A stretch of 64,000 nucleotides of DNA from CALMEH01 sp964548225 (GTDB taxonomy: Bacteria; Acidobacteriota; Blastocatellia; Pyrinomonadales; Pyrinomonadaceae), in the NCBI GenBank assembly GCA_964548225.1, contig CAZJQP010000003.1, positions 62,001-126,000 of the forward strand, given 5' to 3'. Both the position numbers and the translations under genes were made by a program. Shown in pieces: positions 33,279-40,581 of this stretch; the stretch's first letter is position 1; each line of letters starts with the position of its first letter. The notes under the pieces were generated by a model. It was not told where the DNA came from, did not search any database, and saw nothing but the letters and a program-made list of their open reading frames with translations.

Positions 33279-33638
33279 TTAGCAGACTTTCCGCGTCGGA
33301 TTCGGAAAAGCGTCGGATTCGTCTTCGCCTTCACGCACGGTCAGACATACAAAATCTTTTTCAATTAACATTTTCAATGTTTCGGTTTCGCCCGAAATTC
33401 CGACTTCTTGTGTGGTCGCCCAATTTTCGGCAATCGTTTTAGGCACAACAACTTCCATACGCCCATTTTCAAAATTTGCTTCCAGCTTTTGTGCCGAATC
33501 GGACGCTTTCAATGAATAAATAAAACTTGAACTTCCAAAATCGGTTCTGTTTTCCACCAAACCTTTTTTGGCAAATTCGGCGACTTCTTTTTGTGTCAGC
33601 CGCAGACGGACTATATTTTCGCGGATTCTTAATTTCAT
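33279..33638 (-). CDS. Small conserved protein, DUF7009-like
   Basis: A 119-residue soluble protein. It begins MKLRIRENIVRLRLTQKEVAEFA, followed by two beta-rich stretches (FIYSLKASDSAQKLEANFENGRMEVVVPKTIAENWA) and the C-terminal LIEKDFVCLTVREGEDESDAFPNP. I recall this pattern from small proteins of Bacteroidota and Acidobacteriota annotated as DUF7009, function unknown. It lies upstream of tdh on the same strand with a hairpin between, so it is probably a separate message. No catalytic motif is visible. Confidence 0.6.
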   Translation of the reverse strand: MKLRIRENIVRLRLTQKEVAEFAKKGLVENRTDFGSSSFIYSLKASDSAQKLEANFENGRMEVVVPKTIAENWATTQEVGISGETETLKMLIEKDFVCLTVREGEDESDAFPNPTRKVC

Positions 33639-33762
33639 CTATCGAAATATATCAAAAAATTTCTATTTGAAAAAAACCTGAAACTTTTTTATGCCAAAAT
33701 ACGCTTTTCTATTTGGAGGTTAATCCTTCAAATAAATTTATACAAAAAATAAGGAGTTATTC

Positions 33763-34182
33763 ATGAAAAAATTCATACAAATCAGTTCTGTTTTAAGTTT
33801 GCTGTTGGTTTTTGCGGCAGTTTCGGCTTTTGCCCAAACAACCAAGAAGTATCAGGCAGACATCCCTTTTGATTTCAATGTCGGACAAAATACATATAAA
33901 TCCGGCAATTACATAATTAAACTGTCAAGACTAACCGCTAATGGTTTGACCTTGACACTCGAAGACGCAGACGGAAAACCTTTGGAAAATATTTTTGTAA
34001 CGAATACGGGTTTGGTTGCAAAAGGCAATCCACAATTGGTTTTTAACCGTTATGGAAGCCAGAGATTCTTGTCGCAAGTTCTGTCGCAAGATTTGGGAGT
34101 TTCAATTAGAACTACAAAAACCGAAAAAATTGCCGCTGAAAAATCACGTTCAAAAGATGTGGTCAGCTTTTTAATAAAATAG
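33763..34182 (+). CDS. Small secreted protein of acidobacterial type
   Basis: A 139-residue exported protein with a clear signal peptide (MKKFIQISSVLSLLLVFAAV, cleavage after AFA-Q). The mature part starts KYQADIPFDFNVGQNTYKSGNYIIKLSR, a motif of many short secreted proteins in Acidobacteriota whose function is unknown; it is predicted to be all beta. NRYGSQRFLSQVLSQD near 100 is also typical. ATG has AAGGAG upstream with good spacing. It is a single plus-strand gene ending in a strong bidirectional terminator. Confidence 0.72.
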   Translation: MKKFIQISSVLSLLLVFAAVSAFAQTTKKYQADIPFDFNVGQNTYKSGNYIIKLSRLTANGLTLTLEDADGKPLENIFVTNTGLVAKGNPQLVFNRYGSQRFLSQVLSQDLGVSIRTTKTEKIAAEKSRSKDVVSFLIK

Positions 34183-34195
34183 TCGAATTTCCATA

Positions 34196-34233
34196 AAAGG
34201 AAGTCGAGATTCGTTTGAATCTCGACTTCCTTT
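34196..34233. terminator. Bidirectional terminator
   Basis: A perfect 17-bp inverted repeat (34196-34212 with 34217-34233) with a 4-nt GTTT loop and A/T runs at both ends. It lies between the secreted-protein gene and the convergent ACMS decarboxylase gene and overlaps the decarboxylase stop codon. Confidence 0.93.
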
Positions 34234-35242
34234 AATTAAATAAATCCTTTTTCAAATTCAACCATTTCAAAGCTGCACCGTGTAATAATTCGGTTTTAGT
34301 CGCTTCATTGAAATTCATTGATTCTATTAAACTTCCGGCGATTTCTTCACCGAGCGGAAATGGATAATCCGTCCCCAAAGCAATTTTTTCCGCGCCGATG
34401 AGTTTGATTAAATATTTCAACATTTCTGCATCGTGAACTAACGAATCAAGCCAAAATTTACCCAAATATTCACGCGGATTTTTGTCGTTATCAACCGCAC
34501 ACAAATCCGGTCGAACTTGGAAGCCGTGTTCGATTCTGCCCAAAGTGAAAGGAAACGAACCGCCGCCGTGCGCGAAACAAATTCTTAAATTCGGCAATTT
34601 TTCGAGCGTTCCCGAAAATATCAACGAGCAAATCGCCCGTGAAGTTTCCGCCGGCATTCCGACAAGCCACGGCAACCAATATTTCTGCATCTCGCCCTCG
34701 CCCATCATTTCCCAAGGATGGACGAAAACTGCCATCGAAAGTTCTTCGCAAGCCTTAAAAAATTCAAAAAATTGCGCTTCGCCCAAATTTAATTGATTGA
34801 CGTTTGAGCCGATTTGCACACCGACAAGACCAATTTGTTTGCATCGTTCAAGTTCTTTAATTGCAAGACTTACGTCTTGAAGAGGAACTGTTCCGAGACC
34901 GATAAATCGTTTCGGATATTTCCCGACAATTTCGGCAATGCCGTCATTCAAAAACTCCGAAATCGCCGCGCCGTCGTTTGGTTTTGCCCAATACGAAAAC
35001 ATCACCGGCACAGTCGAAAGCACTTGAATTTGCAGATTTTGCGCGTCGCATTCTTCGATGCGTTTTTCCGCCGACCAGCAATTATCTTCGATTTCGCGGA
35101 AAAATTTGCCGTCATCTCGGAGCATTTTCGCGCAACAAGGCTTGTGATGTTCGAGTGTAATAAATCCGCCGTAACCGAATTTTTCCTTCCAACTTGGAAT
35201 TTCACGCGGCAAAATATGTGTGTGAACGTCAATTTTTAGCAT
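34232..35242 (-). CDS. 2-amino-3-carboxymuconate-6-semialdehyde decarboxylase
   Basis: Zinc-dependent amidohydrolase-fold decarboxylase (ACMSD, NbaD-like). It removes CO2 from ACMS to give 2-aminomuconate semialdehyde, steering tryptophan carbon away from quinolinate. The 336-residue protein has the metal motif IDVHTHILP (4-12). The family-specific histidine segment FVHPWEMMGEGEMQKYWLPWLVGMPAET follows near 174-201, then ICFAHGGGSFPFTLGRIEHG near 225 and the metal aspartate in LGTDYPFPLGE near 292. Length is typical. It is the last gene of the long minus-strand lower-kynurenine cluster starting at 42069. Confidence 0.92.
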   Translation of the reverse strand: MLKIDVHTHILPREIPSWKEKFGYGGFITLEHHKPCCAKMLRDDGKFFREIEDNCWSAEKRIEECDAQNLQIQVLSTVPVMFSYWAKPNDGAAISEFLNDGIAEIVGKYPKRFIGLGTVPLQDVSLAIKELERCKQIGLVGVQIGSNVNQLNLGEAQFFEFFKACEELSMAVFVHPWEMMGEGEMQKYWLPWLVGMPAETSRAICSLIFSGTLEKLPNLRICFAHGGGSFPFTLGRIEHGFQVRPDLCAVDNDKNPREYLGKFWLDSLVHDAEMLKYLIKLIGAEKIALGTDYPFPLGEEIAGSLIESMNFNEATKTELLHGAALKWLNLKKDLFN

Positions 35243-35250
35243 AACGGCAA

Positions 35251-35790
35251 TTATTTCTGCGGATTTTCTTCAGTAAACTTTTCTCTCGTCAACTGCATAA
35301 ACCTTCGATTCCAATACTTTTCGCCCGATTTGAAGTAATTTTCTTGTATCCCAAAACTTTCAAAACCGATTTTTTCATAAAGACGAACCGCCGGAACATT
35401 GTCCGCAATCACAGTCAGATAAATCTGTTCAATGCTATTCAATTCAAATACTGCTTTTGCGAGCACACGCAATAAATTTTCGCCGACTTTTTGCCCGAGA
35501 AAATCAGGATTGACATACATCCCGACGATTTCGCCAAGATGCCGCGTTTTTGTCCGTTCGCCTCGCACAAATCCGGCAGTTCCGATTAGATTATCGCCGT
35601 CAAACGCCCCAAAAAAGATGGCTTCGGCGGAATTTTGTTCAATCAGTTCTTCAAAATACAGTTTAGCTTTCCCGACTTCATCTTCATAAACCGTCCCGAA
35701 AACTTCAGGCACGGTTTTTAAACATTCAAGCCGCACTCGCCGATATTCCGGCGATTCGTCGCTCCGTATTTTTCGATAAATGATTTGCAT
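35251..35790 (-). CDS. GNAT-family N-acetyltransferase
   Basis: A 179-residue acetyltransferase-fold protein. The acetyl-CoA-binding motif A is GMYVNPDFLGQKVGENLLRVLAKAVF (about 88-113; Q-x-x-G-x-G variant QKVGENL), and the C-terminal NVPAVRLYEKIGFESFG (about 133-149) is motif B. The N-terminus IRSDESPEYRRVRLECLKTVPEVFG is common in GNATs acting on small molecules. The ATG lies 8 bp before the ACMSD gene in the same operon. Substrate unknown. Confidence 0.9.
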   Translation of the reverse strand: MQIIYRKIRSDESPEYRRVRLECLKTVPEVFGTVYEDEVGKAKLYFEELIEQNSAEAIFFGAFDGDNLIGTAGFVRGERTKTRHLGEIVGMYVNPDFLGQKVGENLLRVLAKAVFELNSIEQIYLTVIADNVPAVRLYEKIGFESFGIQENYFKSGEKYWNRRFMQLTREKFTEENPQK

Positions 35791-35864
35791 TCATTTTCCA
35801 ACCTCTCAATTTATGTCCAACACAGAAATCAGTTGTGATGATTCATCTAAAGGCTTCGCCATTT

Positions 35865-36209
35865 TTATTCAATTTCTTTCAATTTGTTTATTTCGCGCCG
35901 AAAGCCAAAAATCCCCCAAATAATTGATAAAGCCCCAAGTAAAACAATGAAAACGGTAATCCACTCAAATTGTGAAATCGCTATTTGTAAATTGAAAGCG
36001 AATAATGAAAGTAAAATAACGCCCCACAAAATTCGGCTGAAGAGATTAACGTAAGCATTTGATTTCATCTGCTTTTTCCATTCATCTTTATCAATTTTCT
36101 TTAAATCTTCATCGGCAATTCGCCAATTTTTCTTTCTTTGGAAGTAAATCGGCGAGTAAATAACCAAAACACTAATTATCAAAAAAATTGTAATCGTTAA
36201 ATTTGTCAT
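35865..36209 (-). CDS. Small membrane protein, unknown function
   Basis: A 114-residue protein with an N-terminal helix (about 4-24), a charged cytoplasmic-like segment rich in K/D/E (RKKNWRIADEDLKKIDKDEWKKQMK) and two further helices (about 58-78 and 84-103). No family recognised. ATG 36209 is chosen because GAGGTGG lies just before it; GTG 36215 is possible. It lies between BrnA and the GNAT gene on the same strand. Confidence 0.6.
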   Translation of the reverse strand: MTNLTITIFLIISVLVIYSPIYFQRKKNWRIADEDLKKIDKDEWKKQMKSNAYVNLFSRILWGVILLSLFAFNLQIAISQFEWITVFIVLLGALSIIWGIFGFRREINKLKEIE

Positions 36210-36227
36210 TGCCACCTCAATTATTTA

Positions 36228-36575
36228 TCACACCGCTTCCAATTCGGCTTTCAATCGGCTCAAAGCGTTTTTGTCTTGCAAGAGCCGTTCGATAATTTCG
36301 TCGGCGTTTTTAGCGGCTGACGGATTATTGATTTTTTCGCGCAGAGTTTGGTTGATGAGCGTTTGATAACCCGTTTTGGATTTTTCGGCTTCACGTTTGA
36401 AATGCTCGACAATATCGGCATCGAGATAAATCGTGATGCGGTTTTTGGCTTCTTTGAGGGCTTTATTGATTGCAAAATTCGGACGATTTTCGCGGTCAAT
36501 CGGCTTAAAACGCTTATTAAATTCGGCTTCGTTTTCTAAAATTGATTCGTCAAAGTCGTCTGCGGTTTTCTTCAT
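36228..36575 (-). CDS. brnA: BrnA-family antitoxin
   Basis: A 115-residue antitoxin with an N-terminal BrnA segment (FKPIDRENRPNFAINKALKEAKNRITIYLDADIVEHFKREAEKSKTGYQTLINQTLREKI). ITIYLDADIVEHFK is the ribbon and first helix of the ribbon-helix-helix DNA-binding domain, and GYQTLINQTLRE is the second helix. It should neutralise BrnT and repress the operon. It overlaps brnT by 26 bp and is followed by a membrane-protein gene. Length is slightly longer than usual because of about 25 extra C-terminal residues. Confidence 0.9.
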   Translation of the reverse strand: MKKTADDFDESILENEAEFNKRFKPIDRENRPNFAINKALKEAKNRITIYLDADIVEHFKREAEKSKTGYQTLINQTLREKINNPSAAKNADEIIERLLQDKNALSRLKAELEAV

Positions 36576-36837
36576 ATTTTTTCACCATCCATTTTTCAGC
36601 TTTTCGAGCCAAAATAAATCTGACATCATCGTTTTCGAGAGTTGTGTAAATTAACAAAATCAAACCATATTGCGCTGTTTGACCGACGATGCCCCAACGA
36701 GTTTCCGTTTCGTCAGAATGTTCGTAATCTTCAAAATCAAAGGAAAAAGGATCAATGAAAATGTCAAGAATCAAGTCAAAATCAACTTTGTGTTCTTCGA
36801 TAACCTTTCGCCTTTTGGCTTCGTCCCAAACGAACAT
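36550..36837 (-). CDS. brnT: BrnT-family ribonuclease toxin
   Basis: A 95-residue toxin of type II toxin-antitoxin systems. MFVWDEAKRRKVIEEHKVDFDLILDIFIDP is the BrnT start (WD-x-x-K ... H-x-V-x-F), and the C-terminal VRFILARKAEKWMVKKYEENRR matches the RNase helix with R and E residues that follow the catalytic strand. In many BrnT proteins the segment after K reads N-x-x-K-H-G-I; the glycine is absent here (HKVDF). It precedes brnA with a 26-bp overlap and lies 42 bp downstream of the dioxygenase gene. Confidence 0.9.
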   Translation of the reverse strand: MFVWDEAKRRKVIEEHKVDFDLILDIFIDPFSFDFEDYEHSDETETRWGIVGQTAQYGLILLIYTTLENDDVRFILARKAEKWMVKKYEENRRRL

Positions 36838-36878
36838 AGTTTAGATGTTATATGTATAACGTATGCACGTCAAGAATT

Positions 36879-37403
36879 TTAACTAACCACAGGCGGCGGC
36901 GACATCACGTTTCCGCAATTTTTACAAGTCCGCAAATTTTCGTCGTTGTAGAATTTTTTGAAAACCGTCTGAAACTGCGTCATTATGTCGGTCAAAACAA
37001 AATATTCTTCGTAAAGTTTCGCGTTGCAGTTTTCGCAAAACCATAAAAGTCCGTCGAGTTCACCGTCGCGTCTTTTGCGTTCGATGACTAAGCCGACAGT
37101 ATTTTCGCCGCGAATCGGATTGTGCGGAATGCGCGGCGGAAGCAGAAAAATCTCGCCTTCGCGCACAGGAACGTCAACGGCGCGTCCGTCTTCCTGAATC
37201 TTCACCAAAATATCGCCTTCGAGTTGGTAGAAAAATTCCTCGCCTTCGTCAAAATGATAATCTTTGCGCGAATTTGGTCCGCCAACGACCATCACGATAA
37301 ATTCCGCGTCTTCGTAAACGCATTTATTCCCGACCGGCGGTTTTAGAAGATGCCGATGTTCGTCAATCCATTGTTTGAAATTAAAAGGTCTTCTGACTTG
37401 CAT
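36879..37403 (-). CDS. 3-hydroxyanthranilate 3,4-dioxygenase
   Basis: Cupin dioxygenase that opens the ring of 3-hydroxyanthranilate to ACMS using Fe(II) and O2. The 174-residue protein has FNFKQWIDEHRHLLKPPVGNK (7-27), VMVVGGPNSRKDYHFDEGEEFFYQLEGD near 36-63 with the metal histidine and glutamate, and LLPPRIPHNP near 92 with the second histidine. The C-terminal rubredoxin-like iron site of bacterial enzymes is present as C-x-x-C near 124 and C-x-x-C near 161. Spacing to the DUF1697 gene is 2 bp. It belongs to the lower-kynurenine cluster. Confidence 0.94.
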   Translation of the reverse strand: MQVRRPFNFKQWIDEHRHLLKPPVGNKCVYEDAEFIVMVVGGPNSRKDYHFDEGEEFFYQLEGDILVKIQEDGRAVDVPVREGEIFLLPPRIPHNPIRGENTVGLVIERKRRDGELDGLLWFCENCNAKLYEEYFVLTDIMTQFQTVFKKFYNDENLRTCKNCGNVMSPPPVVS

Positions 37404-37405
37404 AT

Positions 37406-37933
37406 TTATAATTCTAAAACTTTATTTACCGTTCGCCAATTCCGTGCCGTTGCGGAAACTTTCAGCTTTCTGCCGATGTAATCTTTGCCCATCAAACTGT
37501 CTAAAACGCTGACGCGCAAAAGACAAAAAATTTCGCGCCCGCAAACGGCAAACATCTCTTTTTCGCTGTTGTTTGCGAGCAATTGTTCTTGCTTTTCCTT
37601 TGATAATTCTGCGTCCAAAAAGAAAACGTGCAAATCTTTGTCGTTTTCAAATTGTCCCGCAAAAGGATTTTCTTCGACCAGTTTTTCAATTTCAGAAATT
37701 TCCCGCACCATCACTTTGATATTGAGCGAAAATTCTTTTTCGATAGCTTTTTCAAGTATTTCAGCGAGGTTTTTGTCATCAGATTTCGCCGTTTCAAACA
37801 CAACGTTGCCGCTATTGATGTAAATTTTGACGTTTTCAAAACCGAGCGCGGTGCAAACTTCGCGCAAGGTTTCCATTTTGACTTTATTTTTTCCGCCGAC
37901 ATTGATGCCACGCAAAAAAGCCGCATATTTCAT
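37406..37933 (-). CDS. DUF1697 family protein
   Basis: A 175-residue protein of the DUF1697 family, function unknown. The hallmark start is KYAAFLRGINVGGKNKVKMETLREV (2-26), followed by LGFENVKIYINSGNVVFET. ATG 37933 overlaps the upstream GNAT stop by 1 bp (TAATG), which makes it a better start than the ORF extension to 37960. The location between the GNAT and dioxygenase genes suggests co-transcription, not function. Confidence 0.9.
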   Translation of the reverse strand: MKYAAFLRGINVGGKNKVKMETLREVCTALGFENVKIYINSGNVVFETAKSDDKNLAEILEKAIEKEFSLNIKVMVREISEIEKLVEENPFAGQFENDKDLHVFFLDAELSKEKQEQLLANNSEKEMFAVCGREIFCLLRVSVLDSLMGKDYIGRKLKVSATARNWRTVNKVLEL

Positions 37934-38469
37934 TACAAATTTTTCCTCATTCTGACGCAAATTATTTGTTCATCTTCGCCGATTGGAATACTAACGCGCT
38001 CATCTCCGGCGTAACCGCGAACCGCATAAAGTTTCACGCCGGGCAAAGTTGACATCATTTCCGCGACTCGAAAACCGTGCGCTTTGGCTTCCGTTTCGCA
38101 AGCCTGCAAAATCGCTGTGCCGATGCCTTTTCGGGCAAATTCGGGATGAATAAAAAACGCGCGGATTTTTGCCGCGTCAAATTCAGGATTGAGTATTTCC
38201 GAATCGCGGCTTTGTTCATAAATGCTTGCACCGTAAAGAGTTCTGCGTTTGCTCCAACCGCCGCAACCGACGATTTTGCCTTCAGATTCGGCGACAAAAT
38301 AAGTTTCGTCAGCAATCAAATCGGTGTCAACGCCGAAAACTGTCTTGATGGAAAGTTCGATTTGATTTTCGTTATAATCCGCGCCGCTCAAACCTCTGAC
38401 CGATTCGGCAATCAACGCGGCAATTTCGGCTTGGTCTTCAAATTTCGCCTTTCTCAGCTTGAATGACAT
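37933..38469 (-). CDS. GNAT-family N-acetyltransferase
   Basis: A 178-residue acetyltransferase-fold protein with motif A AFFIHPEFARKGIGTAILQACETEAKAHG (about 110-138; R-K-G-I-G-T) and VYAVRGYAGDER as motif B. EAKIVGCGGWSKRRTLYGA near 68 is the central strand. It differs from the GNAT at 35251 and is of the PhnO/ElaA-like small-molecule type. It is 1 bp away from the RidA-like gene upstream and overlaps the DUF1697 gene start. Substrate unknown. Confidence 0.9.
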   Translation of the reverse strand: MSFKLRKAKFEDQAEIAALIAESVRGLSGADYNENQIELSIKTVFGVDTDLIADETYFVAESEGKIVGCGGWSKRRTLYGASIYEQSRDSEILNPEFDAAKIRAFFIHPEFARKGIGTAILQACETEAKAHGFRVAEMMSTLPGVKLYAVRGYAGDERVSIPIGEDEQIICVRMRKNL

Positions 38470-38889
38470 TTAATCTATCGTGGCAATAACTTTCAATTCA
38501 ATCGCAATCGGTGTCGGCAGGCAATTTATCTCAACTGTCGTCCGACACGGCTGATTTTCCGCGAAATATTCGGCGTAAATTCGGTTGTAAATCTGAAAAT
38601 CGTCCTTCATATTTGTCAAAAAAACCGTAACATCAACGATTTTGTCCCACGACGAGCCGGAATCTTCCAAAATATATCGCACATTCTGAAAAACCGAACG
38701 GCATTGAGTTTCGATGTCGTAAGAAACAATCGCGCCGTTCGCATCTAATTCAACGCCCGGAATTTTTTTCGTGCCTTTTTCACGCGGTCCAACGCCCGAA
38801 AGAAACAAAAGATTCCCAACGCGGCGTGCGTGCGGATAAAGCCCGACAGGTTCGGGGGCTTTCGACGAATTGATGATTTTTTCGCTCAT
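38470..38889 (-). CDS. RidA-family protein, probable 2-aminomuconate deaminase
   Basis: A 139-residue YjgF/RidA-fold protein. The start SSKAPEPVGLYPHARRVGNLLFLSGVGPREKGTK is the pattern of 2-aminomuconate deaminase (AmnD/NbaF) and its relatives rather than of canonical RidA. The RidA arginine is present near 115 in QPCRTTVEI, and the C-terminal LPTPIAIELKVIATI is conserved. In context with 3-hydroxyanthranilate dioxygenase, ACMSD and a semialdehyde dehydrogenase, it should convert 2-aminomuconate to 2-oxo-3-hexenedioate plus ammonia. General enamine deaminase activity cannot be excluded. Confidence 0.8.
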   Translation of the reverse strand: MSEKIINSSKAPEPVGLYPHARRVGNLLFLSGVGPREKGTKKIPGVELDANGAIVSYDIETQCRSVFQNVRYILEDSGSSWDKIVDVTVFLTNMKDDFQIYNRIYAEYFAENQPCRTTVEINCLPTPIAIELKVIATID

Positions 38890-38893
38890 AAAT

Positions 38894-39241
38894 TCATTTT
38901 ACAGTTAATTTATCGCCGAAAATAAATCTCAGTTTTTCTGTCAAAAGCTGAAAAGCTTCATCATCGGTTTCAAAATCTGCCTTTATGCCGTCGCAATCTA
39001 AGTTTTCTTTTCCGCTTTCGTCAAAAGTTAATGTAACTGAATCGCCTAAAAGTTCGACATTTTCAACTCCGCCATAACCGCCAAAAGATTGGTCGTCGCG
39101 TTCGATGTGATATTCCGAATCTTCAACGTCGAGACTTTTCTGAATCATCAGATAATTTTCGTCCGTATAAAACCCGACGCATAAAATATCTAAATCATTT
39201 TCTTCAATTTCGACCGCCTCAGCCGTAAAATGTAAAACCAT
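38894..39241 (-). CDS. Imm10-like immunity protein
   Basis: A 115-residue acidic protein with the Imm10 pattern: VLHFTAEAVEIEE, LCVGFYTDENYLMIQKSLDVED and QSFGGYGGVENVELLGDSVTLTF, then LLTEKLRFIFG at the C-terminus. Imm10 proteins usually protect against polymorphic toxins; no toxin gene is nearby, so this is an orphan. ATG is preceded by AAAGGAG with ideal spacing, just after the small upstream ORF's stop. Confidence 0.7.
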   Translation of the reverse strand: MVLHFTAEAVEIEENDLDILCVGFYTDENYLMIQKSLDVEDSEYHIERDDQSFGGYGGVENVELLGDSVTLTFDESGKENLDCDGIKADFETDDEAFQLLTEKLRFIFGDKLTVK

Positions 39242-39250
39242 TTTTCTCCT

Positions 39251-39430
39251 TTATACGCTCCTTTCGCCGTCATAAACCGCCGCCGCGCATTCGACAAACA
39301 AATCCAAATAATAATTTCGGATCTCCTCCGGCGCAAGCTCCCGATTTTCCTTCTCAGCAATGAATTTCATCAATTCAAACGCCACTTCTTCGCCTGTTTC
39401 AATTCTGATTGGTTGTGTTTCTTGACTCAT
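39251..39430 (-). CDS. 59-residue conserved-looking small protein
   Basis: A short ORF reading MSQETQPIRIETGEEVAFE, then LMKFIAEKENRELAPEEIRNYYLDLFVECAAAVYDGERSV. It is acidic and helical and no family is recognised. It sits snugly between the PIN-toxin gene (5 bp) and the Imm10-like gene (9 bp, with the RBS AAAGGAG immediately after its stop), as expected for a real operon member. It is easy to miss because it is shorter than common length cut-offs. Confidence 0.65.
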   Translation of the reverse strand: MSQETQPIRIETGEEVAFELMKFIAEKENRELAPEEIRNYYLDLFVECAAAVYDGERSV

Positions 39431-39435
39431 AATTT

Positions 39436-39924
39436 TTATGGATTTAACGCTAAATCTTTTTCTTCTAAAATTCTCAAAAACTCCATCGGCTCAACAATTT
39501 TCAAAGGACGCGATTTTTGCCGAAACTCTTTGCCGACGATTGAAATATCTGTCATCAAATCGAGTAAATCTTTATCGCGGCTGACCAAATAATCAGCTTC
39601 CACTTCGATTGCCAGATTTATGTATTTTTCATCCTTCGGGTCACGTGGATATTGAAATGTTGCGGGAACATTTTTTATTATAACTGCTTTTTTTAGAACC
39701 TCTTTGAGAAATTGCTCTACCGATTCATCATTAACCTGCGAGTATTTTTCCCGAAGTTTCTGCCGACTCAAAACATCCAATATTTCCAAAAGTATTTCAC
39801 GACTAATAAACAATGTGAACGAATTTTTCTGCAAATGTGCAAACAATTTATATGCAATACTTTTTTTGCTCAAAACGGCTTGAAGAAACAGCATACAATC
39901 CCCAACGATTCGTAATTTTCCCAT
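39436..39924 (-). CDS. PIN-domain toxin, TIGR00305-like
   Basis: A 162-residue putative PIN ribonuclease. MGKLRIVGDCMLFLQAVLSK supplies the first acidic residue (VGDCMLF in place of the usual LDTNVLL). ISREILLEILDVLSR near 45 supplies the glutamate, YPRDPKDEKYINLAIEVEADYLVSRDKDLLDL near 100-131 the last conserved aspartates. ATG 39924 overlaps the upstream antitoxin stop (TGATG), so it is preferred to the longer frame. With the upstream gene it forms a type II toxin-antitoxin pair. Confidence 0.85.
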   Translation of the reverse strand: MGKLRIVGDCMLFLQAVLSKKSIAYKLFAHLQKNSFTLFISREILLEILDVLSRQKLREKYSQVNDESVEQFLKEVLKKAVIIKNVPATFQYPRDPKDEKYINLAIEVEADYLVSRDKDLLDLMTDISIVGKEFRQKSRPLKIVEPMEFLRILEEKDLALNP

Positions 39925-40202
39925 CAATTTGTCCGTTGTCTTTCTTGCCAAACTTCTTCGCGGAGTTCCTCTAAAAATTCGGTCAGTTCTTCTTCGCTCA
40001 TTCCGCTTTCTTCAAATTGTTTATGTATCGGCGCGAGAATTTCATCAAAAGATTTTTCCGAGGAGTTTTCAAGCAGTTCACGTCTTTCAGATGCTTCTTC
40101 GACAAGTTCGTTAATATATTCTTCAATTTTTACGCCGTTGCGTAATGCTTGAGTTTTAATTCGTGCTTCTGTTTCCGACTTTAAATCAATCGTAATCGTC
40201 AT
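39924..40202 (-). CDS. Antitoxin of PIN toxin
   Basis: A 92-residue acidic protein: MTITIDLKSETEARIKTQALRNGVKIEEYINELVEEAS is a ribbon-helix-helix DNA-binding fold, followed by a Glu-rich helix (SEEELTEFLEELREEVWQE) likely to wrap the toxin. It overlaps the PIN gene by one base. The pair lies between the dehydrogenase gene with its small companion and the Imm10-like gene. Confidence 0.85.
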   Translation of the reverse strand: MTITIDLKSETEARIKTQALRNGVKIEEYINELVEEASERRELLENSSEKSFDEILAPIHKQFEESGMSEEELTEFLEELREEVWQERQRTN

Positions 40203-40274
40203 AACTTTTACCTCAAATGAATTATAGCAAAGTTGTTAATTTTGCCGAATGAGTTAGTGATAATTGTAAAGTCG

Positions 40275-40580
40275 TTATTTTGTTTCTTCAATAATTTTGT
40301 CCAACATTTGTAAAAAATCTCCGCCTGTTTCATTTCGCGGATATTTTTCGTGATAGCTTTGTAAAAAAATTCTAAAAAATTTCACACTAAAATCTTCACT
40401 ATAAAGAAGTTGAGGAAGATTATGAAAAGCATCTGCCAAATCTGCAACTTGTTCGGATTTTCCCTGCCAACCTAAAATACGCATTTCAATAAATGCACGA
40501 TAAATCAATTCGCAAAATTTCTGTCGTTGCTGTTCATTAGGGATTTTCGTATCACCATATTTTTCGCTTAAATAACTCAT
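40275..40580 (-). CDS. Hypothetical protein in kynurenine cluster
   Basis: A 101-residue soluble, mainly helical protein: QRQKFCELIYRAFIEMRILGWQGKSEQVADLADAFHNLPQLLYSEDFSVKFFRIFLQSYHEKYP. I do not recognise the family; ADAFHNLP is reminiscent of small proteins encoded near toxin-like genes. It starts 1 bp after the semialdehyde dehydrogenase stop, so it is transcribed with it. Confidence 0.55.
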   Translation of the reverse strand: MSYLSEKYGDTKIPNEQQRQKFCELIYRAFIEMRILGWQGKSEQVADLADAFHNLPQLLYSEDFSVKFFRIFLQSYHEKYPRNETGGDFLQMLDKIIEETK

Positions 40581-40581
40581 T

